Shown here in pieces: positions 1 through 5,360 of a DNA stretch of 5,360 nucleotides (the stretch's first letter is position 1; each line of letters opens with the position of its first letter). The position numbers and the translations under genes were made by a program. This stretch comes from Planctomycetaceae bacterium. GTDB lineage: Bacteria; Planctomycetota; Planctomycetia; Planctomycetales; Planctomycetaceae. Location of the stretch: contig JAESQE010000327.1 in NCBI GenBank assembly GCA_016765335.1, positions 1-5,360 of the forward strand, written 5' to 3'. A model generated the notes under the pieces. It was not told the DNA's origin and searched no databases. It saw only the letters and a list, made by a program, of their open reading frames with translations.

Positions 1-651
1 TGAAGCGGACTTTATCAGACATCACCCATTGGAGTACAAGCTGGAGAAGAATTTCTTAATGCAGTAGTCCGTCTGCAAACATCAAAAACGCCAGAAGAAT
101 TGTTAGAATTTTGCCACGAGATAGAAAACCAGTTGGGGCGTCAAAGAACTGTTCACTGGGGACCACGCAGTATCGATTTAGATCTGATCGCGTTTGATGA
201 TCAAATCATTCAATCGGCACAGCTATCGCTTCCCCATCCGGCCTGCTGGTATCGTCGGTTTGTGCTTGATCCTTTCGTGGAAATCGCCCCCGGCTGGAGG
301 CATCCAGAACGAAATATCGCAGTTCTCGACTTACAGCTTCGCCTGCTAAATCGCCCGCTGATACTCGACCTCAGCTCGTGTGATGCATCATTCATCGATG
401 AGGCAACCAAGGTACTCAGTGCTGCATTTTTCCCACAGGAATTGCAACTCATCACAGACAAAGCAGAAGTCACAACAGAAGAAGCAACCTGGAAAATTCT
501 AGAACAAGGCACATCTACTTGGGAGAACGCCAAGCTGGTTTCACGATTAGACCTGCAAGATTTGCCTTCCCCAACTGCAAATGCACTAGTTGATGTTGTC
601 CGCTCAGCAATGGATTCGCCTCAACGTATCGAAGAGTTTGACACTAAGTAG
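1..651 (+). CDS. folK: HPPK (2-amino-4-hydroxy-6-hydroxymethyldihydropteridine pyrophosphokinase), 3' part, possibly disrupted
   Basis: HPPK transfers pyrophosphate from ATP to 6-hydroxymethyl-dihydropterin in cytosolic folate synthesis. From codon 2 the frame reads SGLYQTSPIG, then EEFLNAVVRLQT, GRQR and WGPRSIDLDL (codons 53-62), followed by LPHP and RRFVLDPF. These are the substrate-loop and catalytic signatures; D59 and D61 (counted from base 1) match the two Mg2+-binding aspartates of E. coli FolK. The N-terminal ~35-45 residues, including the usual GSN motif, lie outside the window. Codon 1 (bases 1-3) is an in-frame TGA where a coding residue is expected. The first possible in-frame start after it is TTG at 100, which would omit essential sequence, so the copy may be a pseudogene or carry a sequence error. 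After the HPPK fold ends near codon 105, about 110 residues continue with no motif I recognise; E. coli FolK lacks such an extension. Family assignment is secure; functionality is not. Confidence 0.88.
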
Positions 652-713
652 TTTCATCATTCAAGGCCCAAACAATACGCATTCCGGTTTGAAACAGCGA
701 GCATAGGCTTTTT

Positions 714-748
714 TGTAAACAACGGTCAGAAAACGTAGCGCCGAGCGG
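714..748 (+). repeat. IS21 right terminal inverted repeat (IRR, downstream of istB)
   Basis: This 35-bp repeat begins TGTAAACAACGG. It matches the reverse complement of 3227-3261 at 34 of 35 positions; the single difference is T at 726 against C (on the minus strand) at 3249. It contains the outer GTAGCGC motif at 735-741. It is the end distal to istA, so it corresponds to the right end of the element. Confidence 0.93.
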
Positions 749-752
749 GCAG

Positions 753-764
753 AAAGTGTAGCGC
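753..764 (+). promoter_or_regulatory. Inner transposase-binding site candidate, right IS end
   Basis: AAAGTGTAGCGC repeats the core of the outer site AAAACGTAGCGC (730-741), 23 bp further inward. The same pair occurs at the other IS end. IS21 elements are known to carry multiple short terminal repeats bound by the transposase; assigning that role here is inference from position and repetition. Confidence 0.6.
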
Positions 765-824
765 TGGTTGCGGGGAGATTCCTACGAAGGTGGCTGTGGT
801 TCGCAAGAAAGGTGAATCCTTTTC

Positions 825-1619
825 TTACTTCGTCTTGATTGACTCGCCGCTTGAGCTTTTTGTGCGGCGACGTTTGGCGTCCTGTAATCGGTAGCTTTCG
901 CCAGCGGTTTCCAATATGTGACAGCGATGGGTTAAACGATCCAGCGTCGCTCCGGTAAGACGCTCGCTGCCGAGGACTTCAGGCCAGTTTTCAAAGGGTA
1001 AATTCGTAGTGACGATCAAACTCATACGTTCGTAGGCCGTACTGATGACATCGAATAAAAGTTCGGCGCCGAGTTTGCTGGCGGGGACGTAGCCCAGCTC
1101 ATCAAGAATCAATAAGTCGAGTTTCGAGAGTTGTCTTTTGAGACGCAGAAGATCTCGATCCTCACGAGCTTCCATCAGGTGCGTGATCAGCTCGGTCACC
1201 TGATAAAAACGAACTTTCTTCCCTTGGCCACACGCTGCAATTCCAAGTGAAATCGCCAAATGTGTTTTTCCAGTCCCCGAATTTCCGACCAGTAAAATAT
1301 TCTCTCGCTTTTCAATGTACTCACCTCGCATCAATTCATTGACAAGCAATTTGTTCAATGAAGGTTGTACTTTGAAATCGAACGTATCCAGAGTTTTGTG
1401 AGTCGGGAATTTGGCTGCTTTCAATCTCCTTTCGGCGGCACGGCGTTCTCGTTCAATCAGTTCCAGTTCGCTTAATTGTAACAGGTAGCCGAGATGATCC
1501 ACGTTATCTGTCGCACAACGAACGGCGACTTTCTCGCACTCACTGAGGATCGTTGGTAATCTCAAATTCTTGAGATGATGTTGTAGCAACACAACAGATT
1601 TGGTTTGAGTTTTTGTCAT
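825..1619 (-). CDS. istB: IS21-family transposition helper ATPase IstB
   Basis: IstB is a DnaC/DnaA-like AAA+ ATPase that assembles on target DNA and stimulates the IstA transposase. The 264-residue product starting MTKTQTK has an N-terminal helical region with a charged ERERRAAERR stretch, Walker A GNSGTGKT (about 112-119), Walker B LLILDE (about 169-174), a sensor-like TTN (about 204-206) and RLTHRCHIL near the C-terminus. The length is typical of the family. An upstream in-frame ATG at 1673 would add 18 residues overlapping istA. I prefer 1619 because AGAGG at 1628-1632 sits 8 nt ahead of it. The start lies 4 bp after the istA stop, with the ribosome binding site inside the last istA codons, which implies translational coupling. 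No disruption is seen. Confidence 0.95.
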   Translation of the reverse strand: MTKTQTKSVVLLQHHLKNLRLPTILSECEKVAVRCATDNVDHLGYLLQLSELELIERERRAAERRLKAAKFPTHKTLDTFDFKVQPSLNKLLVNELMRGEYIEKRENILLVGNSGTGKTHLAISLGIAACGQGKKVRFYQVTELITHLMEAREDRDLLRLKRQLSKLDLLILDELGYVPASKLGAELLFDVISTAYERMSLIVTTNLPFENWPEVLGSERLTGATLDRLTHRCHILETAGESYRLQDAKRRRTKSSSGESIKTK

Positions 1620-1623
1620 AATC

Positions 1624-3117
1624 TTAACCTCTAAGTAATAAGGACTGGTAAGCAGAAACATCTGTTTGCGCAACCTGTACCAGTTTCAGGTGCGGACGAC
1701 CGTCCAAACAAAACAGTGTGCTGGGAATTTCCTGTTGATAATCCAATATCAACCGAATGGCATCAGCGTTAACGACTCCAATATCAAGACCGTACTGCAC
1801 AGCGTGCTTCAATTCAGTGATTGAATATCGCTCCAGCAGCCGCAAGACTTTGATAAACTCTCGGGTGCCAATCTCAGCGAGTTCAGATTCCATACGGCGT
1901 CTTAAAATCCCAAAGCAAACTGGCAAATCCCAGTTCTCCAACGGCTTGGCGTGATCAAACCCGCCGGGTTTTCGCTCTAAGAGCCCTAAATAATGGACGG
2001 GATCGAAGAATGATTGCTCCCGGCCCCAGTGTCTTTTATGTCTGGCAATCAACTGATCTTCAAAACTGAGCCGGACTTCATCGATAGTGGCCACAATCGT
2101 AATTTGACGATATGCAAATTTTGTGGGCACCGAATAACTGTTTCTGTCGAAGCGAACCAGAGAGAGTGAATTGGCATTAGCCTGTGCGAGACGATGGGCA
2201 TCAAAGGTCTGCCTTGGTATGGGCAGCATCGAGGATTGTTCCTCGACAAGCAACACTTGTTTTGCAGAAGGTTTACCTCGCAACTGACGTTTTAAGTCAT
2301 CCTGGCAACATTGCCATAATTGTTCATTGAGCCTTTCCAAAGAATCAACACAAGGAACTGGAACCAGAAAGTTCCTGCGAGCAAAATCCAAAAGTCGTTC
2401 GACATGCCCTTTCTCGTTGGGACGTCTCACCAGACAGAAATGATCTTCATACAAAAAGTGACTTTTCAATCGTGAAAACTCAGTTGTTACTTTTCTTTCG
2501 CGAGTTCCGATAATACGGGCCACTGCGATTTTGGAATTATCATAACTGATGCGTTTCGGCACACCACCAAAGAATTCAAAGGCTCGCTTGTGCCCCTCCA
2601 GAAAAGACTCCGTACATTCTCTCGGAAAGGCCTGCATGAAAATGGCGTCCGAATAAGGCATTGTCATGACAAACAAGGCCACTTTGGTTAACTCGCCATT
2701 AAGTAAAACATCAGCAAATCCAAAGTCAACCTGAGCTTCGCCAGGAGGATGGCTCAACGGCAGGAAAACTTCACGAGACTTTTGTTTCAACTCGCGAATT
2801 GCCTCTTGAACAATCGTAATTCCCCCTGTGAATCCATGCTCTTTCTGGAGCCGCTCGAATATCTTTCTGGTCGTATGCCGCTGTTTGCGATGAGTCTTTT
2901 TATCACTCTCCAAGTATTCAATAATGGTCGGTAAAAACGAATCGATTTTAAGAACCCGAGTTTTGGTCAACCGATACCCCGGTGGCTCGGTATGCGTCAG
3001 GATTTTCTTCAGCGTCTCCCAATGGATTTTGTACTCAGTGCAAGCGCCACGCTTACTAATCTCACCATTGAGAACTCGCCGACGAATTTCAGCCCATTGT
3101 TCCATGTTAGTGTACAC
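1624..3117 (-). CDS. istA: IS21-family DDE transposase IstA
   Basis: IstA cuts and joins the ends of the element. From the preferred GTG start the product has 497 residues. An N-terminal helix-turn-helix (about 21-40, SKRGACTEYKIHWETLKKIL) is followed by an RNase H-like rve core. Its catalytic triad is D131 (QVDFG), D193 (SYDNSK) and E240 (KGHVE), with 46 residues between the second D and the E. A C-terminal beta-rich DNA-binding region includes NSYSVPTKF. The GTG at 3117 is chosen because AGGAGG (3123-3128) lies 5 nt upstream. The ATG at 3105 (MEQWAEIRRR) has that sequence 17 nt away, too far to be ideal. An ATG at 3183 would begin beyond the leader hairpin and is unlikely. The gene is intact and is the first of the istA-istB pair. 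Confidence 0.95.
   Translation of the reverse strand: MYTNMEQWAEIRRRVLNGEISKRGACTEYKIHWETLKKILTHTEPPGYRLTKTRVLKIDSFLPTIIEYLESDKKTHRKQRHTTRKIFERLQKEHGFTGGITIVQEAIRELKQKSREVFLPLSHPPGEAQVDFGFADVLLNGELTKVALFVMTMPYSDAIFMQAFPRECTESFLEGHKRAFEFFGGVPKRISYDNSKIAVARIIGTRERKVTTEFSRLKSHFLYEDHFCLVRRPNEKGHVERLLDFARRNFLVPVPCVDSLERLNEQLWQCCQDDLKRQLRGKPSAKQVLLVEEQSSMLPIPRQTFDAHRLAQANANSLSLVRFDRNSYSVPTKFAYRQITIVATIDEVRLSFEDQLIARHKRHWGREQSFFDPVHYLGLLERKPGGFDHAKPLENWDLPVCFGILRRRMESELAEIGTREFIKVLRLLERYSITELKHAVQYGLDIGVVNADAIRLILDYQQEIPSTLFCLDGRPHLKLVQVAQTDVSAYQSLLLRG
1628..1632 (-). promoter_or_regulatory. istB ribosome binding site inside istA
   Basis: AGAGG on the minus strand lies 8 nt before the istB ATG at 1619 and overlaps the final Arg-Gly codons of istA. 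This placement decides the istB start and suggests that ribosomes finishing istA feed istB. Confidence 0.7.
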
Positions 3118-3122
3118 CGTTA

Positions 3123-3128
3123 CCTCCT
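3123..3128 (-). promoter_or_regulatory. istA ribosome binding site
   Basis: A perfect AGGAGG on the minus strand with 5-nt spacing to GTG at 3117 decides the istA start. It lies 11 nt downstream of the stem-loop at 3140-3170. Confidence 0.75.
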
Positions 3129-3139
3129 GCCTGGTTGAA

Positions 3140-3170
3140 GTCAGAACTTTCTGAAAACAGAAAGTCTGAC
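3140..3170 (-). promoter_or_regulatory. Leader hairpin upstream of istA
   Basis: On the minus strand GTCAGACTTTCTG and CAGAAAGTTCTGAC flank a TTTT loop, giving 13 base pairs with one bulged base. Weaker pairing outside it (CTTGGTT at 3174-3180 with AACCAG at 3131-3136) could extend the stem. No U-run follows, so it is not a typical terminator. Its place between the IS end and the istA ribosome binding site suggests control of transposase expression, or an operator, but that role is inference. Confidence 0.65.
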
Positions 3171-3195
3171 CAAAACCAAGCAAGTGGTCATCTGG

Positions 3196-3207
3196 GCGCT
3201 ACACTTT
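3196..3207 (-). promoter_or_regulatory. Inner transposase-binding site candidate, left IS end
   Basis: On the minus strand this reads AAAAGTGTAGCGC or nearly so, matching the inner site at 753-764. It is 38 bp inward from the outer motif at 3234-3240, against 23 bp at the other end, so the two termini are asymmetric. Confidence 0.6.
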
Positions 3208-3226
3208 TAATCCAATTTACCACTCA

Positions 3227-3261
3227 CCGCTCGGCGCTACGTTTTCTGGCCGTTGTTTACA
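3227..3261 (-). repeat. IS21 left terminal inverted repeat (IRL, upstream of istA)
   Basis: Read on the minus strand it begins TGTAAACAACGG and is the partner of 714-748 (34/35 identity). The outer GTAGCGC motif lies at 3234-3240 (minus strand). The repeat ends abruptly at the sulfatase coding sequence starting at 3262. Confidence 0.93.
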
Positions 3262-3589
3262 TTTACCGGGTCGCTCATTGGTTCCGCTGTTAAAGCAACC
3301 AAATCGAAAATGGAATGGCGTAGCTTACACTCAAATTATTCGCCCCGGAAAAGAAAAGCCCTTCATGGGACGTTCCATTCGCACGGACCGCTGGCGATAT
3401 ACCGAATGGGAAGCAGGGGCGATGGGGGCAGAACTTTACGATCACCAAAATGATCCGCAGGAGTTCAATAATTTAATGCAAGGCAACACCAAGGTTCCCC
3501 AAGCAGTCCTGAAACAGTTGAAAAAGCAGCTGCGATCAACTGTCGAAGGCACAGTACCCTCTTCGCCGATTGTTAGAAAAAAACTGTAG
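3262..3589 (+). pseudogene. Sulfatase C-terminal remnant truncated at the IS end
   Basis: From 3263 the frame reads LPGRSLVPLLKQPNRKW, then AYTQIIRPG, GRSIRTDRWRYTEW, ELYDHQNDPQEFNNLM, and ends at TAG 3587-3589. This is the tail of an iduronate-2-sulfatase-like family S1 enzyme, including the RTD.WRYTEW strand and the ELYD..DP.E..NL motif. About 109 codons remain. The catalytic N-terminal domain with the formylglycine C/S-x-P-x-R site and the metal ligands is missing, so the fragment cannot be an active sulfatase. Coding similarity begins immediately at the IS boundary. The frame stays open into the IS as far back as 3170, but there is no ATG or GTG, and TTG at 3278 is the first possible start. 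The missing 5' portion is not found in 652-713 on the other side of the IS. Confidence 0.88.
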
Positions 3590-3629
3590 AGGTTCTCGAA
3601 TACAGCTTGGTCATAAAAAAACAGTTCAA

Positions 3630-3638
3630 CCCCCCCCC
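3630..3638. repeat. Nine-base C homopolymer
   Basis: A run of nine C (nine G on the minus strand) lies in the convergent intergenic region, shortly before the hairpin at 3644-3664. Such tracts are prone to slippage and to sequencing error. It is non-coding here. Confidence 0.8.
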
Positions 3639-3643
3639 TCTCA

Positions 3644-3664
3644 CTCCCCCTTCGTAAGGGGGAG
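3644..3664. terminator. Perfect hairpin between convergent genes, possible bidirectional terminator or dispersed repeat
   Basis: CTCCCCCTT and AAGGGGGAG form a perfect 9-bp GC-rich stem around a CGT loop. It sits between the sulfatase remnant (ending 3589, + strand) and moaE (ending 3694, - strand), where a shared terminator would be expected. Neither side has an immediate T-run; the nearest is the A-run at 3615-3621, which would be T on the moaE transcript but is about 22 nt beyond the stem. A dispersed palindromic repeat is an equally good explanation. Confidence 0.55.
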
Positions 3665-3693
3665 AACCAATTAATAGAAGTTTCCTGTAATCT

Positions 3694-4149
3694 TCAACTC
3701 TCAGGATGAACCCAGTCGGTGGATCCATCGGCCCAGTTCTCTTTTTTCCAGATCGGGACCGTCTCTTTGATTTGGCTCATCAAAAATTGTGCAGCTTCAA
3801 ATCCTTCTTTGCGATGTGGAGTACTCAATGCAATCCCGACCGCGATCTCTCCCAGATCAAGATGTCCGGTTCGATGAATGATCGAAATCTTTTTGATGGG
3901 CCATTTCAATCTGGCAGTATCGACAAGTCGATGCAGTTCTGAAATCGCCATTTCGTAATAGGCTTCGTATTCAAGCGAACTGGTCTTCTTGCCGGCTGTG
4001 ATTTCCCGAACAGTCCCCAGAAAAAGCACAACAGATCCACAAGCATTATCGCGTACCGAATCTGTTAATTCGGCATGATTTATCGGCAACTCAGTGATAC
4101 TGAGTTGTGTGCAATCGCTTGATTGTGATTGTTCGTCAGTTGAAGACAT
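3694..4149 (-). CDS. moaE: Molybdopterin synthase catalytic (large) subunit MoaE
   Basis: MoaE converts precursor Z (cyclic pyranopterin monophosphate) to molybdopterin, using sulfur from the MoaD thiocarboxylate, in the cytosol. The 151-residue product has GSVVLFLGTVRE (about 38-49), LEYEAYYEMA (59-68), HRTGHLDLGE (92-101), STPHRKEGFEAA (109-120) and IKETVPIWKKE (127-137). K128 and K135 have the same 7-residue spacing as the catalytic lysines K119 and K126 of E. coli MoaE, so the active site is intact. The protein ends soon after the STDWV segment and lacks the longer tail of E. coli MoaE. The ATG at 4149 is favoured over an upstream in-frame ATG at 4242 because GGAGG (4158-4162) lies 8 nt ahead of it; it begins 4 bp after the moaD stop. 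Residues 1-20 are polar, Ser/Gln-rich and unconserved. Confidence 0.95.
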   Translation of the reverse strand: MSSTDEQSQSSDCTQLSITELPINHAELTDSVRDNACGSVVLFLGTVREITAGKKTSSLEYEAYYEMAISELHRLVDTARLKWPIKKISIIHRTGHLDLGEIAVGIALSTPHRKEGFEAAQFLMSQIKETVPIWKKENWADGSTDWVHPES

Positions 4150-4153
4150 GTCA

Positions 4154-4411
4154 TTAACCTCCACTGACAGGGGGGAAACAGGCGAGTTCATCCTGGTCTT
4201 GAATGATGTCTGTCTCGTTGAGATAGTTGCCGTTTCTGGCAACCAGTAGACAAGACGAATAGACCTGTGTCTGGGGATAGGACGCGACCAGTTGAGAGAT
4301 GAATTCAGTACAAGTCGAATTGACCGGAATCGTTAAGCTGATACGACCCGAACCAACCTTTTCTTTCAGGCCAGCAAAACAGATCATTGTAATTTGAATG
4401 GAGTCGGTCAT
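4154..4411 (-). CDS. moaD: Molybdopterin synthase sulfur carrier subunit MoaD
   Basis: MoaD is a ubiquitin-like sulfur carrier: its C-terminal glycine is adenylated and thiocarboxylated, then docks in MoaE to donate sulfur to precursor Z. The 85-residue product has the beta-grasp pattern, with an early FAGLKEKVG segment, a central hydrophobic helix (TEFISQLVASYP) and DQDELACFPPVSGG at the end. The terminal Gly84-Gly85 is intact. The length is normal for the family. It is 29 bp downstream of the Fe-S oxidoreductase gene and 4 bp upstream of moaE, all on the minus strand. No clear ribosome binding site precedes the ATG at 4411, so it may depend on translation of the upstream gene or on a non-SD start. 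Another in-frame ATG eight codons later would cut the first beta strand. Confidence 0.93.
   Translation of the reverse strand: MTDSIQITMICFAGLKEKVGSGRISLTIPVNSTCTEFISQLVASYPQTQVYSSCLLVARNGNYLNETDIIQDQDELACFPPVSGG
4158..4162 (-). promoter_or_regulatory. moaE ribosome binding site
   Basis: GGAGG on the minus strand lies 8 nt before the ATG at 4149. It sits inside the last codons of moaD, indicating coupling of the two subunits and fixing the moaE start. Confidence 0.7.
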
Positions 4412-4440
4412 TAAGAAAATTGATACTTAGAGTTTGTTGA

Positions 4441-5360
4441 TTATTTTTGGGTTTGGCTGTTTGGCAACGGTATTAATCCGTAACTGGCCGCGATGATTTT
4501 TAATGGGTGTAGAATCGTTTTATTATTGTTATGTGACATTTGCATCTTACAGGCAGAGCATTCCGTTGTTGCAATTGTGAAATTTTCATGAGCCACTGCG
4601 TCGATCAGTTCTTTTCCAATTTGGATCGAGGCTTCGTAGTTCTTTTTGGTTAATCCAAAATGACCAGCCATCCCACTGCATCCACGGTCGAAGTTTTTTA
4701 GTTCTAAACCTGGAATTAATTTCAGTAGCTGAGGGAATGGTTGTTCTGGAGCAAGTACCCGTTGATGACACGGTTCATGGTATCCGACTTGTCCGGACAA
4801 TTGGTTGAAATTGGTTTTGAGAAGACCCTGTTTATGTTTCTTGAACAGGTAACTACCAGCTTCGCATGTCATTTTCGTAATAGCAGCCAGGTCTGGATGA
4901 TCAATAAGCATTGGGTATTCTTTAGTTAAACACAATGCAGAAGAAGGTTCGATGCATACAATGGGATGACCTTCCCGTGCATACGGTCCCAGAAGTCGAA
5001 CATTGTTTTCGGCAATTTCTCGGGCTTTGTTCAAATCGCCAACGTTAATCAGGCTCATTCCAGAGACATCTTGATCAATGGGGATGATAAATGGAATTTT
5101 GTTGTGTTTCAGAATGGCGGTTAGTGCAGTAGCAAGTTCTGGATCATGATAGTTCGCAAAATAATCAATAAACAGTACTGGCGGTTTTTCGGAAAAATTC
5201 ATTAAGCCGACATCAGGCGATTCGAATACATTGGTTGCTTTTTTCCCGATTTCCTGAAGAAACGGTTTGCGGGAAAATCCGGGGAGGCTGCGTCGAGAAT
5301 CGATGCCGATGATTTTTTCAAGGAGTAATCGTCCCACGCGAGTACGAATAAAAGGATTGA
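4441..5360 (-). CDS. CCG-domain (cysteine-rich) Fe-S oxidoreductase, C-terminal part; GlpC/GlcF-like or FAD-linked oxidase tail
   Basis: The frame is open to the window edge with no stop. A GTG at 5337 could start a 298-residue protein, but sequence before it (NPFIRTR, joining GRLLLEKIIGIDSRRSLPGF) looks like a continuing domain linker, so the gene probably begins outside the window. Two repeats of the PF02754 type are visible, numbered from 5337: VLFIDYFANYHDPELATAL (54-72) to IEPSS (129-133), and GYHEPCHQR (185-193), DRGCSGMAGHFG (217-228), TTECSACKMQM (257-267). These domains bind Fe-S clusters in electron-transferring subunits of glycolate, lactate and glycerol-3-phosphate dehydrogenases, and occur as tails of large FAD-linked oxidases. 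In the first repeat the usual CCG is DVSG (90-93) and EPSC is EPSS; the second has CSG for CCG. The substrate cannot be judged from this part. The gene leads the moaD-moaE run by 29 bp. Confidence 0.8.
   Translation of the reverse strand, partial: NPFIRTRVGRLLLEKIIGIDSRRSLPGFSRKPFLQEIGKKATNVFESPDVGLMNFSEKPPVLFIDYFANYHDPELATALTAILKHNKIPFIIPIDQDVSGMSLINVGDLNKAREIAENNVRLLGPYAREGHPIVCIEPSSALCLTKEYPMLIDHPDLAAITKMTCEAGSYLFKKHKQGLLKTNFNQLSGQVGYHEPCHQRVLAPEQPFPQLLKLIPGLELKNFDRGCSGMAGHFGLTKKNYEASIQIGKELIDAVAHENFTIATTECSACKMQMSHNNNKTILHPLKIIAASYGLIPLPNSQTQK

Larger units (their letters stand above)
714..3261 (-). mobile_element. Complete IS21-family insertion sequence
   Basis: The 2548-bp element is bounded by 35-bp inverted repeats with TG...CA ends and carries istA and istB in the standard IS21 order, both on the minus strand. 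Its length falls within the family's usual range. Each end has two copies of a GTAGCGC-containing motif, as expected for the multiple transposase-binding sites of IS21 elements. Both genes are open with intact catalytic motifs, so the element looks recent and potentially active. The outside bases (TTTTT at 709-713, TTTAC at 3262-3266) share only a T-run, so no target duplication of 4-8 bp can be seen. The left flank is the end of folK and the right flank is the middle of a sulfatase gene. The insertion site is therefore a rearranged junction, or the duplication was lost. Confidence 0.95.

Noticed and set aside
210..533. Minus-strand open frame of 107 codons opposite folK
   Set aside because: It is antisense to a frame with clear HPPK motifs, is Ser/Arg-rich and has no recognisable domain; a coding shadow.
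652..713. Terminator for folK, or the missing sulfatase 5' sequence
   Set aside because: No stable stem with a T-run is visible, and the translated frames show no sulfatase motif.
749..824. Small gene or passenger sequence between istB and the right IS end
   Set aside because: The stretch is only about 75 bases, with no start plus ribosome binding site; ordinary IS terminal DNA containing the inner binding site.
1757..3154. Several short open frames inside istA on either strand (for example 1757-1954 +, 2049-2249 -, 2749-2934 +, 2924-3154 +)
   Set aside because: They overlap a well-supported transposase frame and show no motifs or ribosome binding sites.
709..3266. Target duplication made of Ts on either side of the IS
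   Set aside because: Only three adjacent bases (TTT) match before the flanks diverge; too short to separate from chance.
3253..3453. Plus-strand open frame of 66 codons beginning inside the IS end
   Set aside because: It is out of frame with the sulfatase remnant that explains the same bases and has no family features.
3706..3942. Plus-strand open frame opposite moaE
   Set aside because: It is antisense to a MoaE frame with intact catalytic lysines.
4586..4929. Short frames on both strands within the Fe-S oxidoreductase gene (4586-4771 -, 4741-4929 +)
   Set aside because: They are in other frames of a gene with clear CCG-domain motifs.

Overview
The window looks like chromosomal DNA from a planctomycete. 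The evidence is indirect: moderate base composition, a sulfatase C-terminal fragment of the kind abundant in that phylum, an HPPK with a long C-terminal extension, and an Fe-S oxidoreductase tail with GCSGMAG and TTECSACKMQM motifs that I associate with planctomycetal proteins. No rRNA or other marker fixes the genus.

Left (1-651, + strand): the 3' part of folK (HPPK, folate synthesis), entering from outside the window. The reading frame that carries the HPPK motifs has a TGA as its very first codon in the window, so the gene may be broken. Bases 652-713 hold no gene and no convincing terminator.

Centre (714-3261): a complete 2548-bp IS21-family insertion sequence on the minus strand. It has 35-bp terminal inverted repeats (34/35 identical, TG...CA ends), two GTAGCGC sites at each end, istA (DDE transposase), a coupled istB (AAA+ helper ATPase), and a strong hairpin just upstream of the istA ribosome binding site. 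It appears intact.

Right of the IS (3262-3589, + strand): the last ~109 codons of a sulfatase, starting exactly at the IS end. The rest of the sulfatase is not on the other side of the IS, and there is no matching target duplication. The IS therefore marks a deletion or rearrangement junction, not a simple insertion. Bases 3590-3693 hold a C-tract and a perfect 9-bp hairpin between convergent genes.

Right (3694-5360, - strand): three co-directional genes, read right to left. They are the C-terminal part of a CCG-domain Fe-S oxidoreductase, then moaD, then moaE (the two subunits of molybdopterin synthase). Spacings of 29 and 4 bp suggest one transcript. MoaD's C-terminal Gly-Gly carries the sulfur that MoaE uses to make molybdopterin; the oxidoreductase has no evident link to that pathway.

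I found no CRISPR, RNA gene or clearly new system. The most informative signals are the IS junction with mismatched flanks, the in-frame stop in folK, the istA leader hairpin and the missing cysteines in the CCG protein.
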